DNA of 64,000 nucleotides from NCBI RefSeq assembly GCF_016031625.1, contig NZ_JACCHP010000006.1, positions 203,341 through 267,340 on the forward strand, given 5' to 3'. Shown here piece by piece: positions 17,434 through 27,067 of this stretch. The DNA comes from Bradyrhizobium agreste. Its GTDB lineage: Bacteria > Pseudomonadota > Alphaproteobacteria > Rhizobiales > Xanthobacteraceae. The translations under genes were made by a program, and so were the position numbers. Position 1 is the first letter of the stretch. Every line of letters begins with the position of its first letter. The notes beneath the pieces were generated by a model. That model did not search any database. It had not been told where the DNA came from and saw only the letters and a program-made list of their open reading frames with translations.

Positions 17434-20400
17434 ATGGATTGCGCGAATTGCGGCAGAGTCAACCCAGAGGGAACGAAGGTCTGCGGCGATTGCGGCGCGC
17501 CGCTGTTCTTTCGCTGCGCTGCATGCGGGGGCGACAATCCCACAGGCAAGAACTTCTGTGGCGACTGCGGTGCCGCGCTCACGCCGACAGTGCCGCCGCA
17601 GGTGAAAGCTGAGGCCGGCGCATCGACGTCCATCGTAGCACCGGTCACGAAACGCGCTGGCTTGTTAGCCGCACCAAGCTCTTCCGCCGAGCGTCGTCAG
17701 CTCACAGTGATGTTCTGCGACCTCGTCGGCTCGACAGCACTTGCGACAAAGCTCGATCCGGAAGATCTACGGGACATAATTGCTGAGTACCGCGACAGCG
17801 TAGCGGCGGTCGTCCGCAAGTACGGTGGCACCGTCAGCCGTTACATCGGCGATGGCATGCTCATCCTATTCGGCCATCCTTCAGCGCATGAGGACGATGC
17901 CGAACGCGCAGTGCGCGCTGCGCTTGAGATCGCCGCGACCAGGCACGCGCCGGGAGCCCCACCCGAGTTCGAGCTGCGGGTTCGTCTTGGGCTCGCGACT
18001 GGCCTCGTCGTCGTAGGTGATCTTATCGGCAGCGAAGCTGCGGAGGCGCAGGCAGTCCTTGGCGAGACCCCGAACCTTGCCGCTCGACTCCAAGCGCTCG
18101 CCGAACCGGATGGGGTAGTCATTGCCGAGGACACGCGGCGGCTCATCGGCGGGCTCTTTGACTACGAAAATCTCGGCGCGGTGACGCTGAAGGGCTTCGC
18201 CGCACCGGTGCAAGCCTGGCGGGTGCTTCATGAGGGAACAGCGGAAAGCCGCTTCGAGGCGTTGCACCCTTCGGTCCTCGCCCCGCTGGTTGGGCGTGAG
18301 GAAGAACTCGCGCGGTTGGAGCGGAGCTGGGGCCATGCGCGGGCGGGTACCGGTCAAGTCATGCTGCTCGTCGGCGAGGCGGGCATCGGCAAGTCACGCC
18401 TCGTTGCAGCTCTTCAGGAGCGTATCGAGCGGGAGCCGCACACCTGCTTGCGCTACTTCTGTTCGCCTCATCATCAGGAAAGCGCGCTTTACCCTTTTAC
18501 CGCACAACTCCAGCGAGCGGCTGGCTTCGATCGTGAGGACACACCGAGGGCGAAGCTCGACAAACTTCGAGCGCTCCTATCCCCTGCATTGCCGTCCGAC
18601 GAAGACGTGGCGATCCTGGCCGAGTTGCTGTCGATCCCGAACGATGATCTGTGCTTGCCGGTTACGAGTACGCCGCAACAAAAGAAGGAGAGAAGCTTCA
18701 CGGCTCTCGTTCGCCAGCTTGAAGCTCTCGCGCAAAGACGTCCAATCATGGTCGTGTTCGAGGACATGCAATGGATCGATCCAAGCTCGCGCGAGCTGCT
18801 GGACCGGACCGTGGATCGCGTAGCAAGCCTACCGGTTTTGGTCCTGATCACCTACCGTCCCGAATTCCAGTTGGTATGGACCGGAAGGCCGCACGTCAGC
18901 TTGCTCGTGCTGAACCGGCTTGACCAGAAAGCGGGCGCTGCGCTGATCCGGAGCGTGGCAGGCGGCCGGGCGCTGCCGACCGAAATCGTCAATGAAATTG
19001 CTGAACGAACGGATGGCGTGCCGCTGTTCGTTGAGGAGTTGACCAAAGCGGTGCTCGAAACGAGCCCAGAGGGTATCGCGCGAGCCATCTCCTTCGCGCC
19101 GCTGCCCGGACTTGCTGTGCCGGCCACGCTGCATGCTTCGTTGATGGCTCGGCTCGACCGAATCGGCCCGATAGCTAAGGAAGTGGCGCAAGTCGGCGCG
19201 GCCATTGGCCGCGAGTTCTCCTACGATCTGCTCGCCGCGATCGTACAGCGGTGCGACAACGAGCTGCAGGCGGCGCTCGATCGGCTGATCAAGGCCGAGC
19301 TCTTGTTTGGACATGGCGAACCGCCCGATGCCAATTTTTTGTTCAAACACGCACTGGTCCAGGATGCGGCATACGGCACAATGTTGCGCAGCCAACGCCG
19401 CGAGCTGCACGCGCGGATCGCCGGCGCGCTCGAGGAGAGGCTCGCTAAGGGCATCCAAGAGCAACCGGAGATCCTCGCCCACCATTGCGGGCATGCGGGT
19501 CTGATCGAAAAGGCAGTTTCCTATTGGCAGGAGGCTGGTGAGCGTTCGAAGGCTCGATCGGCGATGACAGAAGCAATCGCGCAGATGCGAAAGGCACTCG
19601 ATCTGCTATCCCATCTGGCGGATACTCCCGGGCGCCAGCGCACGGAAACTGACCTTCAACTCGCGCTCGGCGGAGCACTGATCGCCGCAAAGGGCCATGC
19701 GGCCGAAGAGACGGGCAGGGCCTACGCCCGGGCGCGTTGCCTCTGCGAGGCATTGAACGATACGCCGAACCTGCTCAAGGCGCTCTGGGGCGAGTTCGTG
19801 CATTATCACGTGCGTGGTGAAACGGAACGATCGCATCGCATCGCCGAGGACCTGCTCGATTTGGCTGGACGACAAAACGACCCGGCCATTCTTGTCGCCG
19901 GGCATCGGGCTGTCGGCGATAGCTGGCTTCATCGCGGACAATTGGCTTTGGCGCGCGCCCATCTTGAGCGGGGCCTTGCCCTCTACGATCCGGCGCAGCA
20001 GCGCTCTCTGACGGCTCTGTTCGCAGAAAACGCCCGCGTAGCGATGCTTTCGTTCCTGTCGCTGACATGTGGCCTGCTTGGGTTCGCCGATCAAGCGCGC
20101 GTGCAGAGCAGTGACGCCCTGGCAGAGGCGCGCGATGCGTCCCACCCGATCAGTCTCGCATTCGCGCTGAGCGTTGCCTGCCGGTTGCATTTCGTGCTCG
20201 ATGATGCGGGTATGGTTGGGCGAAGGGCGGAGGAGCTCGTTGCGCTTACCACCGAGCAGCGCTTTGCTTTCTTTCTCGCGATGGGGACGGCATATCGCGG
20301 CTGGACGCTGGCAGAAGCCGGCGACGTCGAATCCGGGGTGGACTTGCTGCGGCGCGGTATCGAGGGATTCCAGGCGTCCGGCGCAGCATGGACTCTTCCG

Positions 20401-20802
20401 TTCTACCTCGCGCAGCTCGCGGCAGCCGAGGTAAAGGCGGCACGATTCGAAACCGGGCTTGGCCAACTATCCGATGCCTTGGCACTGACCCATAAATTGG
20501 GGGTGCGATGGTTCCAGGCCGAACTGCATCGGCGACGAGGAGAGTTGATGCTAAGGGCTCGGCCAGGCGCCGAGGCCGAAGCGGAGACCGAGTTTCGCCA
20601 CGCCATTGCGATTGCTCACCAGCAGGAGGCGAAACTCTGGGAACTTCGCTCCGCCGTCAGTCTCGCCCGGCTCTGGCGTGATCAGGACAGGGGTGATGAA
20701 GCACGCGGTCTTCTCGCGCCGGTCTACGGTTGGTTCAACGAGGGCTTCGACCTTCGCGACTTGAAGGAGAGCAAGGCGCTGCTGGAAGAACTCCGAGTGT
20801 AA
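17434..20802 (+). CDS. Zinc-ribbon / class III cyclase / AAA ATPase / TPR regulator
   Basis: The 1122-residue cytoplasmic protein has two zinc ribbons (C3-C6-C17-C20 and C28-C31-C42-C45). A class III nucleotidyl cyclase domain follows (about 88-265) with both metal aspartates (D96 in CDLVGST, D140 in YIGDGM) and the N214/R218 transition-state pair of NLAARL. An AAA/STAND-like ATPase comes next, with Walker A GEAGIGKS (314-321) and Walker B IMVVFEDMQWID (438-449). A long TPR-like C terminus completes it. The cyclase residues indicate likely real cAMP (or cGMP) synthesis gated by the ATPase and repeats. ATG 17434 was preferred to one ten codons earlier; neither has a strong ribosome site. Codon choice is less GC-biased than in neighbours, which may reflect transfer. 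Confidence 0.88.
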   Translation: MDCANCGRVNPEGTKVCGDCGAPLFFRCAACGGDNPTGKNFCGDCGAALTPTVPPQVKAEAGASTSIVAPVTKRAGLLAAPSSSAERRQLTVMFCDLVGSTALATKLDPEDLRDIIAEYRDSVAAVVRKYGGTVSRYIGDGMLILFGHPSAHEDDAERAVRAALEIAATRHAPGAPPEFELRVRLGLATGLVVVGDLIGSEAAEAQAVLGETPNLAARLQALAEPDGVVIAEDTRRLIGGLFDYENLGAVTLKGFAAPVQAWRVLHEGTAESRFEALHPSVLAPLVGREEELARLERSWGHARAGTGQVMLLVGEAGIGKSRLVAALQERIEREPHTCLRYFCSPHHQESALYPFTAQLQRAAGFDREDTPRAKLDKLRALLSPALPSDEDVAILAELLSIPNDDLCLPVTSTPQQKKERSFTALVRQLEALAQRRPIMVVFEDMQWIDPSSRELLDRTVDRVASLPVLVLITYRPEFQLVWTGRPHVSLLVLNRLDQKAGAALIRSVAGGRALPTEIVNEIAERTDGVPLFVEELTKAVLETSPEGIARAISFAPLPGLAVPATLHASLMARLDRIGPIAKEVAQVGAAIGREFSYDLLAAIVQRCDNELQAALDRLIKAELLFGHGEPPDANFLFKHALVQDAAYGTMLRSQRRELHARIAGALEERLAKGIQEQPEILAHHCGHAGLIEKAVSYWQEAGERSKARSAMTEAIAQMRKALDLLSHLADTPGRQRTETDLQLALGGALIAAKGHAAEETGRAYARARCLCEALNDTPNLLKALWGEFVHYHVRGETERSHRIAEDLLDLAGRQNDPAILVAGHRAVGDSWLHRGQLALARAHLERGLALYDPAQQRSLTALFAENARVAMLSFLSLTCGLLGFADQARVQSSDALAEARDASHPISLAFALSVACRLHFVLDDAGMVGRRAEELVALTTEQRFAFFLAMGTAYRGWTLAEAGDVESGVDLLRRGIEGFQASGAAWTLPFYLAQLAAAEVKAARFETGLGQLSDALALTHKLGVRWFQAELHRRRGELMLRARPGAEAEAETEFRHAIAIAHQQEAKLWELRSAVSLARLWRDQDRGDEARGLLAPVYGWFNEGFDLRDLKESKALLEELRV

Positions 20803-21001
20803 CACGTGGAACTTATCGTAAGCGCGCTCCATTGAAGCGCCATAGCGTTCTCGGGTTTGGCGACTCCGCTGTGCCGCCGTAGCGCCTTCTCTGTGGGCGG
20901 AGGACGCATGTCCGCGCTGCTGGTCGCGCTTCGGGTTGTTATCTTCGCATGACCTCTCCCGGCACGGCTTCGCACTTTGTGCTGTACCTTTCCTGGCCGG
21001 A

Positions 21002-21910
21002 TCAGGTACTCGACCGCAACCACTGCGAAAAGACTCGAATGGTCCGTGCGCGCGGATGGCTTGGCCTGCTGACCACATAGAAGCTATAGCCGGGTAGGGG
21101 CAGCGAGAATGCCTTGACGAGCGTGCCGGCGGCGAGGTCGTGTGCCACGAGCACATCACTGAAAATCCCGAGGCCCTGCCCACTGATCACCGCCTCGATG
21201 GCGTGCAGTTCTTCCCGGAAACTCAAGTGCTGCAGGTCCTTGTATTGGGGCACCTCGCGCCACCTGCGCTGGGCCGCACCGAGCCATCTCTGCCAGGTCG
21301 GTGGCTCACGATCGGCCGGCGACCAATAGGAGTGGATCAGAACATGCTTTGCGAGGTCGACTGGTCTCTTCAGGCATCCCGTTAAAAGCAAATCTGGACT
21401 GCAGACCGGCCAGAACGTATCGCTGAAGAGTTCATCGACGATCCCGTCTGTCGGCGGTACGCGGCTGGTCGCATAACGGATGGCAACGTCACTGTCTCCG
21501 GCCTGCAGATCGAGCACCGTGTCAGTGCCAATCACTTCCAATGGCACGTCAGGATGCAACTTCCGCCACAGGGGCAGGCGGGGCACGAGCCAGCGGCTGG
21601 CGAAGGCGTTGGTCGTCGTAACCCGGAGCGGCTGCTCGTCACCTTCCTGCTTGAGGGACGCAATGGCAGCGGCAAACGCCTCGAGCCCGCCGCGAATGGC
21701 AGGAAACAGCTGCGCGCCGGCATCGGTCAAGGAAAGAGGGCGTGGTCTGCGCCGGAACAGGGCGCGGCCGCAATACTGCTCGAGCAATCCGATCTGGTGG
21801 CTGATCGCGGTCGGCGTGACGCCGAGTTCTGCCGCGGCTTTCTTGAAGCTCAGATGACGCGCGGCAGCCTCAAAAGCGCGGAGCTCGATCAGGGGCGGCA
21901 GCTTGTGCAT
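21002..21910 (-). CDS. LysR-family regulator (GcvA-like)
   Basis: The 302-residue protein has the N-terminal winged HTH (LRAFEAAARHLSFKKAAAELGVTPTAISHQI) and a LysR substrate-binding domain in the GcvA subgroup. It is divergent from the FAD oxidoreductase gene with 107 bases between starts, containing a T-N11-A motif. It most likely activates that gene in response to a small ligand. The ligand is unknown. Confidence 0.92.
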   Translation of the reverse strand: MHKLPPLIELRAFEAAARHLSFKKAAAELGVTPTAISHQIGLLEQYCGRALFRRRPRPLSLTDAGAQLFPAIRGGLEAFAAAIASLKQEGDEQPLRVTTTNAFASRWLVPRLPLWRKLHPDVPLEVIGTDTVLDLQAGDSDVAIRYATSRVPPTDGIVDELFSDTFWPVCSPDLLLTGCLKRPVDLAKHVLIHSYWSPADREPPTWQRWLGAAQRRWREVPQYKDLQHLSFREELHAIEAVISGQGLGIFSDVLVAHDLAAGTLVKAFSLPLPGYSFYVVSRPSHPRARTIRVFSQWLRSST

Positions 21911-21921
21911 GCGGCCAGTCT

Positions 21922-21946
21922 AGGTGAAATCAGTTCATCGTCACCT
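21922..21946. promoter_or_regulatory. Probable LysR binding site
   Basis: A T-N11-A palindrome TGAA-ATCAG-TTCA (21925-21937) overlaps a second inverted repeat AGGTGA-N13-TCACCT (21922-21946). Both lie just upstream of the LysR start and about 75 bases from the divergent oxidase start. This fits a LysR recognition site used for autoregulation. Assignment is by pattern only. Confidence 0.55.
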
Positions 21947-22017
21947 GAATTCTTCGGATTTGCTCTGCGACAGCCCGCGATCGAGGATGTGGCGGGCCAA
22001 GCTAGGGAGCTCGTGTC

Positions 22018-23391
22018 ATGTCCATCGCATCTGTTGCCAGCGCTGCCGCCGAACTTAGTGCCTCCTTCGGAGGAGAACTGCTCAAGCCAGCGGACGAGGG
22101 CTACGACGAGGCGCGCAAGGTTCACAACGGGCTGGTCGACAAACGGCCAGCATTGATTGCCAAGTGCTGCAGTGCGGCCGATGTCGTGGACGCCGTGAGA
22201 CTTGCGATCAAGCTCGGCCTCGAGGTTGCGGTTCGCGGCGGCGGCCACAATGTGGCCGGGCGCGCAACCATCGACGGCGGGATCATGATCGACCTCTCAC
22301 CCATGAAGGGGATCCGGGTCGACGCTATCGGCAAGACCGTATGGGCGCAGGGCGGCGTCACCTGGGGCGAGCTCAATCGAGCAACGCAGCTTCACGGACT
22401 TGCGGTGACCGGCGGCGTGGTCTCGACCACCGGCATCGCGGGCCTGACGCTCGGCGGAGGACTCGGCTGGCTGATGGGCAAGTACGGCCTCGCACTGGAT
22501 AATTTGCGGGCTGTCGAACTCGTCACGGCCGACGGCAAGATTGTGCGGGCCAGCAAGCAAGAGCAGCCTGATCTGTTTTGGGCCGTGCGCGGCGGCGGCG
22601 GAAACTTCGGGATTGCCATCAGCCTCGAATACGACCTGCATAAGGTAGGACCAATCATCACCGGCGGCCCGATCGTTCACCCTATCGAGTGTTCCCGCGA
22701 CGTGCTGGAATTTTTCCGGACCAGCACGCGGTCGCTCACGGACGAGCACATGCTGTTCGCTTCCCTGACCCATGCGCCCGACGGGTCCGGCAGGGAGGTC
22801 GCGGCCCTGGTCACCAGCCACTGCGGTGAAGTCACCGAGGCCGAACGAGCGATGCAGCCGCTGAAGCAGTTCGGCACTCCAATTATGGATGCAGTCGGAC
22901 CGATGACCTATTGCGAGCTCAACCGCATGCTCGACGCCAACTATCCGAAAGGCGCCTTCAACTATTGGAAGTCGAACTTCCTCATGGAGCTGAGCGATGG
23001 TGCGATTGCGACGATGATCGAATGTTTCGCCCGCTGCCCGACTCCGATGGGGCAGCTGCTGCTCGAGCACATCCACGGTGCCGCGGCCCGCGTGGGTGCC
23101 GGGGATACGGCATTTGTGCATCGGCACGAGGGCTACAATTTCCTGATCCTCGCGCAATGGACGCAGGCCAGCGATACCGGCCGCAGCATCTCGTGGGCCC
23201 GCGCAACCTATGAAAGGATGCGGCCCTTCTTTGCTTCCGGACGCTATGTCAATTATCTCGATGATGACGAGACAGGCGATCCCGTTGCCGCTGCCTATGG
23301 GCGGAACTACCGGCGCCTGCAGCAGATCAAGGCGAAATACGACCCCACGAATTTCTTCCGGATGAACCAGAACATCCGGCCGCTCGCCTGA
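22018..23391 (+). CDS. FAD-binding oxidoreductase, berberine-bridge-enzyme type
   Basis: The 457-residue protein has a PCMH-type FAD domain with VRGGGHN, whose His normally carries the 8-alpha covalent flavin bond, and TTGIAGLTLGGG. The cysteine that makes the second flavin bond in plant BBE enzymes is replaced by Ala. The C-terminal BBE motif is YDPTNFFRMNQNI. Such enzymes oxidise sugars, alcohols or alkaloid-like compounds with oxygen. No signal peptide is clear. A GGGAG site precedes the ATG. Regulation by the divergent LysR is probable. Confidence 0.88.
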   Translation: MSIASVASAAAELSASFGGELLKPADEGYDEARKVHNGLVDKRPALIAKCCSAADVVDAVRLAIKLGLEVAVRGGGHNVAGRATIDGGIMIDLSPMKGIRVDAIGKTVWAQGGVTWGELNRATQLHGLAVTGGVVSTTGIAGLTLGGGLGWLMGKYGLALDNLRAVELVTADGKIVRASKQEQPDLFWAVRGGGGNFGIAISLEYDLHKVGPIITGGPIVHPIECSRDVLEFFRTSTRSLTDEHMLFASLTHAPDGSGREVAALVTSHCGEVTEAERAMQPLKQFGTPIMDAVGPMTYCELNRMLDANYPKGAFNYWKSNFLMELSDGAIATMIECFARCPTPMGQLLLEHIHGAAARVGAGDTAFVHRHEGYNFLILAQWTQASDTGRSISWARATYERMRPFFASGRYVNYLDDDETGDPVAAAYGRNYRRLQQIKAKYDPTNFFRMNQNIRPLA

Positions 23392-23496
23392 TTGCCGGCT
23401 GCCGATTTCTGGCTCTCATCTGGATGTAAGTAGAAACCAAGCCGCGACCCGGTCCACCGCGGACGGGCGGGGCTGATCCCCAGGAGGGACTTGAGA

Positions 23497-24396
23497 ATGG
23501 CGGTCGTGTGCAGGCCCGCTCGCATCGACGACTTGAAGCAGGCCGATGACATCGTGGTCGCCAGCATCAATGAGCTCACCGAACGGCGGGGGTTCGGGAA
23601 GATGGCATCCTCTCGCCCGCAGAATTTTCAGGCCTTCTCGCTCGCCGATGATCCCGAAGGCTTATGGGTGGCCGATGACGACGGAGAAATTGTCGGCTTC
23701 GCCTGGAGTTGGGTCTGTGGCGAGCTTTGGTTCTTGGCGCAATTGTTCGTCGCGCCTGATCGTCAGAGCGACGGTATTGGCAACCAACTCATCAATAATG
23801 CGTTCGCACATGCAGAAATGCGCGGAGCACCGATCAAGGCGCTGATCACCTTCACGTTCAACAACGTATCTCAAGGCCTCTACATCCGTCGCGGACTGTT
23901 CCCGCGCTTTCCGATCTACATGGTCAGCGTCCCTCGTGACCGCCTGGCGCCACGGTTGGCTGCGCCGCGGCTTCGTCTTGAATCTCTCACGGCCGACGCA
24001 ATCGCATACGACGAGCTGGCGCCGATTGATGTCAGTGCTCTCGGCGTTTCTAGGGAGAAGCATCATCGATTTCTCCTGGGCGACAGCACGACGCGCGGAT
24101 TCACCATTCACGCCGGCAATGAGTGCGTCGGGTATGTCTATATTTCGGATGGACACATTGGTCCGCTTGCAGTCCGCAGGCCAGATTTCGTTGACTCGGC
24201 TTTTGCCGCTGCGTTGTCGTTCGCGGCACAGAGCGATTGTCCGACCATTTCGGCCTTTGTGCCGGGCGCGAGCGAGCCAGCGCTCAAGGCGGCGACCGAT
24301 CACGGGATGCGTCTGACGTTCCCGATGCTGCTGATGTCGAATCGACCGTTCGGAGATTGGAGCAGCTATCTCCCGCGCAATCCAGGTTTCATGTAG
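23497..24396 (+). CDS. GNAT N-acetyltransferase with second GNAT-like half
   Basis: The 299-residue protein has an N-terminal GNAT domain with the acetyl-CoA loop region LFVAPDRQSDGIGNQLI, and a C-terminal half that resembles a second, degenerate GNAT domain. Acceptor unknown. The ATG at 23497 has an AGGAGG site nine bases upstream and was preferred to the TTG six bases earlier. It follows the oxidase gene by 105 bases on the same strand and could be co-transcribed. Confidence 0.82.
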   Translation: MAVVCRPARIDDLKQADDIVVASINELTERRGFGKMASSRPQNFQAFSLADDPEGLWVADDDGEIVGFAWSWVCGELWFLAQLFVAPDRQSDGIGNQLINNAFAHAEMRGAPIKALITFTFNNVSQGLYIRRGLFPRFPIYMVSVPRDRLAPRLAAPRLRLESLTADAIAYDELAPIDVSALGVSREKHHRFLLGDSTTRGFTIHAGNECVGYVYISDGHIGPLAVRRPDFVDSAFAAALSFAAQSDCPTISAFVPGASEPALKAATDHGMRLTFPMLLMSNRPFGDWSSYLPRNPGFM

Positions 24397-24501
24397 GGGA
24401 TTCAACCGAGAAGGTCGGCGTTTAGGGGCAGTCCGGAAAGCACGGACCAATGGTCGGATCGGCGCCGTTCCGGGGGCGCGTCATGCTCTGGTTCGGACGC
24501 C

Positions 24502-24759
24502 CTATCGCGGACGTGCGCTGCGGCCTTGTTGGGGCGGCCGTGGCGCATAGGGGTTTTCCAGGCACATCGCCGAACGGCCCGCAGCGCTTGCTCTGCATTC
24601 TTCCAATGAACGATACTGGCACGAATTGTAGGTGCCGCCGCCCCATTGCCACTCCTGCAGACATACCGGAGCGTTGCCGCCGAACCGCTGCGCTGCGGCC
24701 GGACCGGGCGCGGACATGGTGATCAGGACGAAGAGGAGATAGGCAAGCGCGCGCACCAT
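24502..24759 (-). CDS. DUF3551 secreted small protein (second of a tandem pair)
   Basis: The 85-residue protein starts with a signal peptide (cleavage near AAA-QR) and has the four-cysteine pattern of DUF3551: PVCLQ, NSCQY, EECRAS and MCLENPY. The family is typical of Bradyrhizobium and has no known function. Its ATG lies 2 bases after the stop of the upstream paralogue, so the two are co-translated. The C terminus is rich in Pro, Gln and Arg. Confidence 0.75.
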   Translation of the reverse strand: MVRALAYLLFVLITMSAPGPAAAQRFGGNAPVCLQEWQWGGGTYNSCQYRSLEECRASAAGRSAMCLENPYAPRPPQQGRSARPR

Positions 24760-24761
24760 GA

Positions 24762-24998
24762 TCAGCGCGGCCGGGGCGGGTACGGAGCCGGCTGCCTGAA
24801 CCTCACACGCGGGTTCAGATCGCAATAGGTGTTCCATCGCCCGGATGACGAGGCCAGGCATTGGTCTCGCGTGGAATACATGCAGTCTCCGGAAGCCCCG
24901 AGCCCTCCGCCAAAGACGCACCAGGGATAGTCGCGCTCGGCCTTTGCTGCGGAAGAAAATCCGATGACCATGACGACAATGAGCAGGGCGATGCGCAT
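24762..24998 (-). CDS. DUF3551 secreted small protein (first of a tandem pair)
   Basis: The 78-residue protein has a signal peptide (cleavage near AKA-ER) and the DUF3551 pattern YPWCVFG, GDCMYST, DQCLAS and YCDLNPRV, ending in a Pro/Arg tail. The ATG at 24998 was chosen because a GGAG site lies six bases upstream; an in-frame ATG four codons earlier lacks one. It is probably periplasmic or secreted, with disulfides. Function unknown. Confidence 0.78.
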   Translation of the reverse strand: MRIALLIVVMVIGFSSAAKAERDYPWCVFGGGLGASGDCMYSTRDQCLASSSGRWNTYCDLNPRVRFRQPAPYPPRPR

Positions 24999-25225
24999 GC
25001 GGATCTCCATCAGCTGAGCGGCAACGCAAAAGGTTCGCTCTCGAAAGATAGCCGCGTGATGATCGTGGCTCAACAACCATGACTCAAGCAAGTTCCTCGC
25101 TCGCGCTCGTGTGACGCACGTGTGAGCTCGCAGAGACGGTCCGGATTTGCTTGGCGCGCTGAACAGCGCAGCGTCTGGTAGCTTGCCCAAGGCACGCGAG
25201 CAGGGACACGCGAGCCCAAACGACA

Positions 25226-25247
25226 GCGGGGCCCGCAAGGGCCCCGC
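25226..25247 (-). terminator. Hairpin downstream of rpmG
   Basis: GCGGGGCCC and GGGCCCCGC form a perfect 9-base-pair stem around a 4-base loop, 25 bases after the rpmG stop. There is no good T run after it on the minus strand, so it is either a weak terminator or an RNA-end stabiliser. Confidence 0.5.
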
Positions 25248-25272
25248 AAAAATCCTTGGCGCTACGCCGATC

Positions 25273-25440
25273 TTACTTGATCTTGGCTTCGCGGAATTCG
25301 ACGTGCTTGCGCGCGACGGGATCGTACTTCTTCTTGACCAGCTTGTCGGTCATGGTGCGCGAATTCTTCTTGGCGACGTAGTAGAAGCCGGTGTCGGCCG
25401 AGGACACGAGCTTGACCTTGATGGTGACCGCTTTGGCCAT
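25273..25440 (-). CDS. rpmG: 50S ribosomal protein L33
   Basis: The 55-residue protein reads [20 protein letters not shown] and ends FREAKIK, which is a complete bacterial L33 of the cysteine-free type. It is part of the large ribosomal subunit near the E site. A GAGGTT ribosome site precedes the ATG. Its neighbours here are accessory genes rather than the rnr/Nudix block about 3.4 kb away. Confidence 0.95.
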   Translation of the reverse strand: MAKAVTIKVKLVSSADTGFYYVAKKNSRTMTDKLVKKKYDPVARKHVEFREAKIK

Positions 25441-25566
25441 GTTCTGAACCTCAGAATATCAGGGGGAATCTGGAGCCGGCCAAACGGCCCGCGTTGGCCG
25501 GCAACCTAGCCAGAAACCGCCTGATGTCAAGGTTTTACACCCGAAAAACCACTCAAATCGGGCCCA

Positions 25567-26892
25567 TTAGGCCTCGAAGAACCGGTTTTTCGGCCGCGGC
25601 AGGCCCAGATTCTCCCTCAAGGTGGGCCCTTCATAGTCTTTGCGGAAGATCCCGCGCTTCTGCAGCTCCGGGACGACCTTGTCGACGAAATCGTCGAGGC
25701 CGGCGGGCAGGAACGGGAACATGATGTTGAAGCCGTCGGAGCCGCGCCCGACCAGCCATTCCTCCATCTGGTCGGCGATGGTTTTTGCTGTGCCGACGAA
25801 GGACAGGCCGCCATAGCCGCCGACGCGCTGGGCGAGCTGGCGCACGGTCAGCTTGTCGCGGGCAGCGAGATCGACCAGGCGCTGGCGGCCGCTCTTGCTG
25901 GCGTTCGACTCGGGGATCTCGGGCAGCGGACCATCGGGATCGAAGCCGGAGGCATCGGTGCCGAGGATCACGGACAACGAGGCGATGGCGCTGTCGTAGT
26001 GTACACGGCTGTCGAGCAAAGCGCGCTTCTCCTTGGCCTCCTCGACGCTGTCGCCGACCACGACGAAGGCGCCGGGGAGGATCTTCAGGTGTTCGGGGTC
26101 GCGGCCGATCTTCTCCATGCGGCCCTTGATGTCGGCATAGAGTTTCTGCCCGTCGGCGAGGCTGCCGCCGCCGGTGAACACCGCTTCCGCGGTTTCGGCG
26201 GCGAGCTGCTTGCCGTCTTCGGAGGCGCCAGCCTGCACGATCACCGGCCAGCCCTGCACAGGGCGGGCGATGTTGAGGGGGCCGCGCACCTTCAGATATT
26301 GGCCCTTGTGGTCGAGCACATGCATTTTGGCGGGATCGAAGAACAGCCCGCTCTCGACGTCGCGCACAAAGGCATCGTCGGCGAAGGAGTCCCACAGGCC
26401 GGTGACGACGTCGTAGAACTCGCGGGCGCGCTTGTAGCGCTCGGCGTGCTCCATGTGATCGTCGAGGCCGAAATTCAGCGCCGCGTCCGGGTTGGAGGTG
26501 GTGACGATGTTCCAGCCGGCGCGGCCGCCGCTGAGATGGTCGAGCGAGGCGAAGCGGCGCGCAACGTGATAGGGCTCGTCGAACGTGGTCGAGCCCGTCG
26601 CGATCAGGCCGATGCGCTCGGTCACCGCCGCGAGCGCCGACAGCAGCGTGAACGGCTCGAACGAGGTCACGGTGTGACTGCGCTTGAGCGCGTTGATCGG
26701 CATGTTCAGCACCGCGAGGTGGTCGGCCATGAAGAAGGCGTCGAACTTGCCGGCCTCGAGCTTGCGGATCAGCGTCTTGATATGGCCGAAATTGAAATTC
26801 GCGTCAGGCCAGGCCCCGGGATAGCGCCAGGCGCCGGTGTGGATGCTGATCGGGCGCATGAACGCGCCAAGCTTGAGTTGCCGTTGTGCCAT
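25567..26892 (-). CDS. LLM-class flavin monooxygenase (NtaA/SnaA/DszA type)
   Basis: The 441-residue protein matches the bacterial luciferase-like FMNH2-dependent monooxygenases of the nitrilotriacetate/dibenzothiophene-sulfone group. Motifs include GAWRYPGAWPDANFNF near the N terminus, TTSNPDAALNFG in the middle and the family C terminus ending in PRPKNRFFEA. It needs reduced FMN from a separate reductase, which is not encoded nearby. Substrates in this group are organosulfur compounds, aminopolycarboxylates or similar; the actual one is unknown. Confidence 0.9.
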   Translation of the reverse strand: MAQRQLKLGAFMRPISIHTGAWRYPGAWPDANFNFGHIKTLIRKLEAGKFDAFFMADHLAVLNMPINALKRSHTVTSFEPFTLLSALAAVTERIGLIATGSTTFDEPYHVARRFASLDHLSGGRAGWNIVTTSNPDAALNFGLDDHMEHAERYKRAREFYDVVTGLWDSFADDAFVRDVESGLFFDPAKMHVLDHKGQYLKVRGPLNIARPVQGWPVIVQAGASEDGKQLAAETAEAVFTGGGSLADGQKLYADIKGRMEKIGRDPEHLKILPGAFVVVGDSVEEAKEKRALLDSRVHYDSAIASLSVILGTDASGFDPDGPLPEIPESNASKSGRQRLVDLAARDKLTVRQLAQRVGGYGGLSFVGTAKTIADQMEEWLVGRGSDGFNIMFPFLPAGLDDFVDKVVPELQKRGIFRKDYEGPTLRENLGLPRPKNRFFEA

Positions 26893-27067
26893 CGCGCCCT
26901 AAGTCCGTTCTGGGTGACGTTCGCAAAGACATAGGGACGCTGAGGAACTCTGCCATTGGGGGAGGCGGGAAGAATTTTTTGTTTTTCGATCGACTCTCAG
27001 TACGTTGCCTCTCGAACCAATCCGCCTCTTGCTTCGACCAAGCCTTGACATCGTGAGGAGACCCGAC

